This document shows positions 6,393-7,194 of a stretch of DNA of 7,194 bases, one piece after another. Where the stretch lies: contig JAGAAE010000032.1 of NCBI GenBank assembly GCA_017615405.1, positions 1-7,194 on the forward strand. Reading direction: 5' to 3'. The position numbers and the translations under genes are program-made. Source of the stretch: Clostridia bacterium (GTDB lineage: Bacteria > Bacillota > Clostridia > Oscillospirales > Acutalibacteraceae). Each line of letters begins with the position of its first letter. Position 1 is the first letter of the stretch. Below the pieces are notes generated by a model. The model had not been told where the DNA came from and did no database searches. It worked only from the letters and a program-made list of their open reading frames with translations.

Positions 6393-6421
6393 TTGAAAGA
6401 TCGCGCTTTGTCTGCTACAAT
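6393..6421 (+). promoter_or_regulatory. Promoter of the flavodiiron gene
   Basis: TTGAAA (6393-6398) and TACAAT (6416-6421) each match the sigma-A consensus at five of six positions and are separated by the ideal 17 nt. TG one base before the -10 (6413-6414) makes it an extended -10. The region upstream is AT-rich, including TTAATTAA at 6376-6383. Transcription should start near 6428, giving a leader of about 24 nt. No obvious operator palindrome overlaps it, so constitutive or generally regulated expression is likely. Confidence 0.8.
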
Positions 6422-6451
6422 ATAGAAAATAAAACGTATAGGAGCAATCAT

Positions 6452-7194
6452 ATGAAAATAACCGATGATATCAAATGGATAGGCGTAAACGACCGTAAGA
6501 TCGATTTGTTTGAAGGTCAGTACGAGGTGCCGAACGGCATGGCTTACAATTCCTATATAATATGTGATGAAAAAATCGCCGTTATGGATACGGTGGACGC
6601 AAATTTCACGCACGAGTGGCTTGATAATCTCGCCGCGGCGCTTGCGGGCAGGAAACCCGATTATCTTGTCGTTCAGCACATGGAGCCGGACCATTCGGCG
6701 AATATACTTAATTTTACCAACGTATACCCGGACGCGAAGATCGTGACAAGCGCAAAGGCGCTTACCATGATGGGGCAGTTTTTCGGCGTTGATTTTTCCG
6801 ATAAGGCGATAACCGTCGCCGAAGGGGACGAGCTTTCGCTCGGCAAGCATACGCTGACCTTTATTACCGCGCCCATGGTGCACTGGCCGGAGGTCATCAT
6901 GACCTACGATAAAACCGATAAGGTGCTTTTCTCGGCGGACGGCTTCGGCAAGTTCGGCGCGACCGACGCGGACGAGGACTGGGCGTGCGAGGCGCGCAGA
7001 TACTATTTCGGCATAGTAGGCAAATACGGCGCGCAGGTGCAGGCTGTGCTCAAAAAAGCGGCGGGGCTCGACATAAGCGTTATATGCCCGCTTCACGGAC
7101 CGGTGCTGAGCGAAGATCTCGGATATTATCTTAACCTTTATGATATCTGGTCATCCTACGGCGTAGAGAGCGAGGGCGTGGTGATCTGCTACAC
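6452..7194 (+). CDS. fprA: A-type flavodiiron protein (FprA family), 3' end beyond window
   Basis: Flavodiiron proteins are cytoplasmic enzymes of anaerobes that reduce O2 to water or NO to N2O, taking electrons usually from rubredoxin-type partners. The first 248 residues are present. They form the metallo-beta-lactamase-like domain with the diiron motif HMEPDH (H76, E78, D80, H81), followed by H144 in MVHWPE, bridging D163 in FSADGFG and H215 in CPLHGP. All expected ligands are there, so the site should be active. The final residues EGVVICYT look like the first strand of the flavodoxin (FMN) domain, so roughly 150 residues are probably missing at the right edge. The ATG has GGAG (6441-6444) 7 nt upstream. 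The segment from about 185 to 235 closely resembles clostridial FprA proteins as I know them. Alanine codons are dominated by GCG, unlike the sampled interior of oppA. Whether the preferred substrate is O2 or NO cannot be decided here. Confidence 0.93.
   Translation, partial: MKITDDIKWIGVNDRKIDLFEGQYEVPNGMAYNSYIICDEKIAVMDTVDANFTHEWLDNLAAALAGRKPDYLVVQHMEPDHSANILNFTNVYPDAKIVTSAKALTMMGQFFGVDFSDKAITVAEGDELSLGKHTLTFITAPMVHWPEVIMTYDKTDKVLFSADGFGKFGATDADEDWACEARRYYFGIVGKYGAQVQAVLKKAAGLDISVICPLHGPVLSEDLGYYLNLYDIWSSYGVESEGVVICY

Noticed and set aside
6153..6451. T-box or other known riboswitch in the opp leader
   Set aside because: I searched by eye for the T-box antiterminator consensus and for familiar riboswitch cores and saw none; only the simple hairpin and the palindrome remain.
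6380..7096. A 238-codon open frame on the minus strand across the flavodiiron gene
   Set aside because: The plus strand here has a clear promoter, ribosome binding site and complete diiron ligand set. The minus-strand product is arginine- and histidine-rich with no recognisable fold.
1..7194. CRISPR arrays, insertion sequences, tRNA or rRNA genes, phage or defence genes
   Set aside because: No repeated spacers, transposase, inverted terminal repeats, cloverleaf or rRNA-like sequence was seen; the window is almost entirely filled by a standard transporter operon and one flavodiiron gene.

Overview
The window reads as a stretch of chromosome from an anaerobic Gram-positive bacterium of the Clostridia (Bacillota). 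The evidence is a lipoprotein-anchored binding protein on a peptide transporter, purine-rich Shine-Dalgarno sites, sigma-A-type promoters with extended -10 elements, a U-tailed intrinsic terminator and an A-type flavodiiron protein of the clostridial FprA kind. Many codons end in G or C while the intergenic DNA is AT-rich, so an uncultured gut-type clostridium is plausible. The species cannot be named from this sequence.

Layout, left to right. At 1-34 lies the probable beginning of a gene read leftward out of the window. It is preceded by a stem-loop (62-83) and a very good leftward promoter (104-132). A strong intrinsic terminator (180-212) then closes a leftward operon of five genes filling 243-6152. 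In transcription order these are oppB, oppC, oppD, oppF and oppA, a complete oligopeptide ABC importer. The first four are tightly packed: oppB-oppC gap 14 nt, oppC-oppD gap 16 nt, oppD-oppF overlap 8 nt. oppA comes last, after a 77-nt gap holding an inverted repeat. The 299-nt intergenic region 6153-6451 carries, on the opp side, a perfect 18-bp palindrome next to the oppB ribosome binding site, a GC-rich hairpin and a second copy of the palindrome core. On the other side is a clear rightward promoter (6393-6421) for the flavodiiron gene, which starts at 6452 and runs off the right edge.

How the genes work together: OppA, tethered outside the cell, captures peptides. OppB and OppC form the membrane channel, and OppD and OppF are the two ATPases that drive import. 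FprA is a separate, divergent gene for reducing oxygen or nitric oxide; nothing in the sequence links it functionally to peptide uptake.

The genes belong to well-known families and I see no sign of a new multi-gene system. The parts that deserve attention are regulatory: the palindrome and its partial repeat, the leader hairpin, the arrangement upstream of oppA and the leader of the left-edge gene. I chose internal ATG starts for oppC, oppD and oppF because each has a good ribosome binding site, whereas the longer versions would begin at TTG codons inside the preceding gene or at its stop codon.
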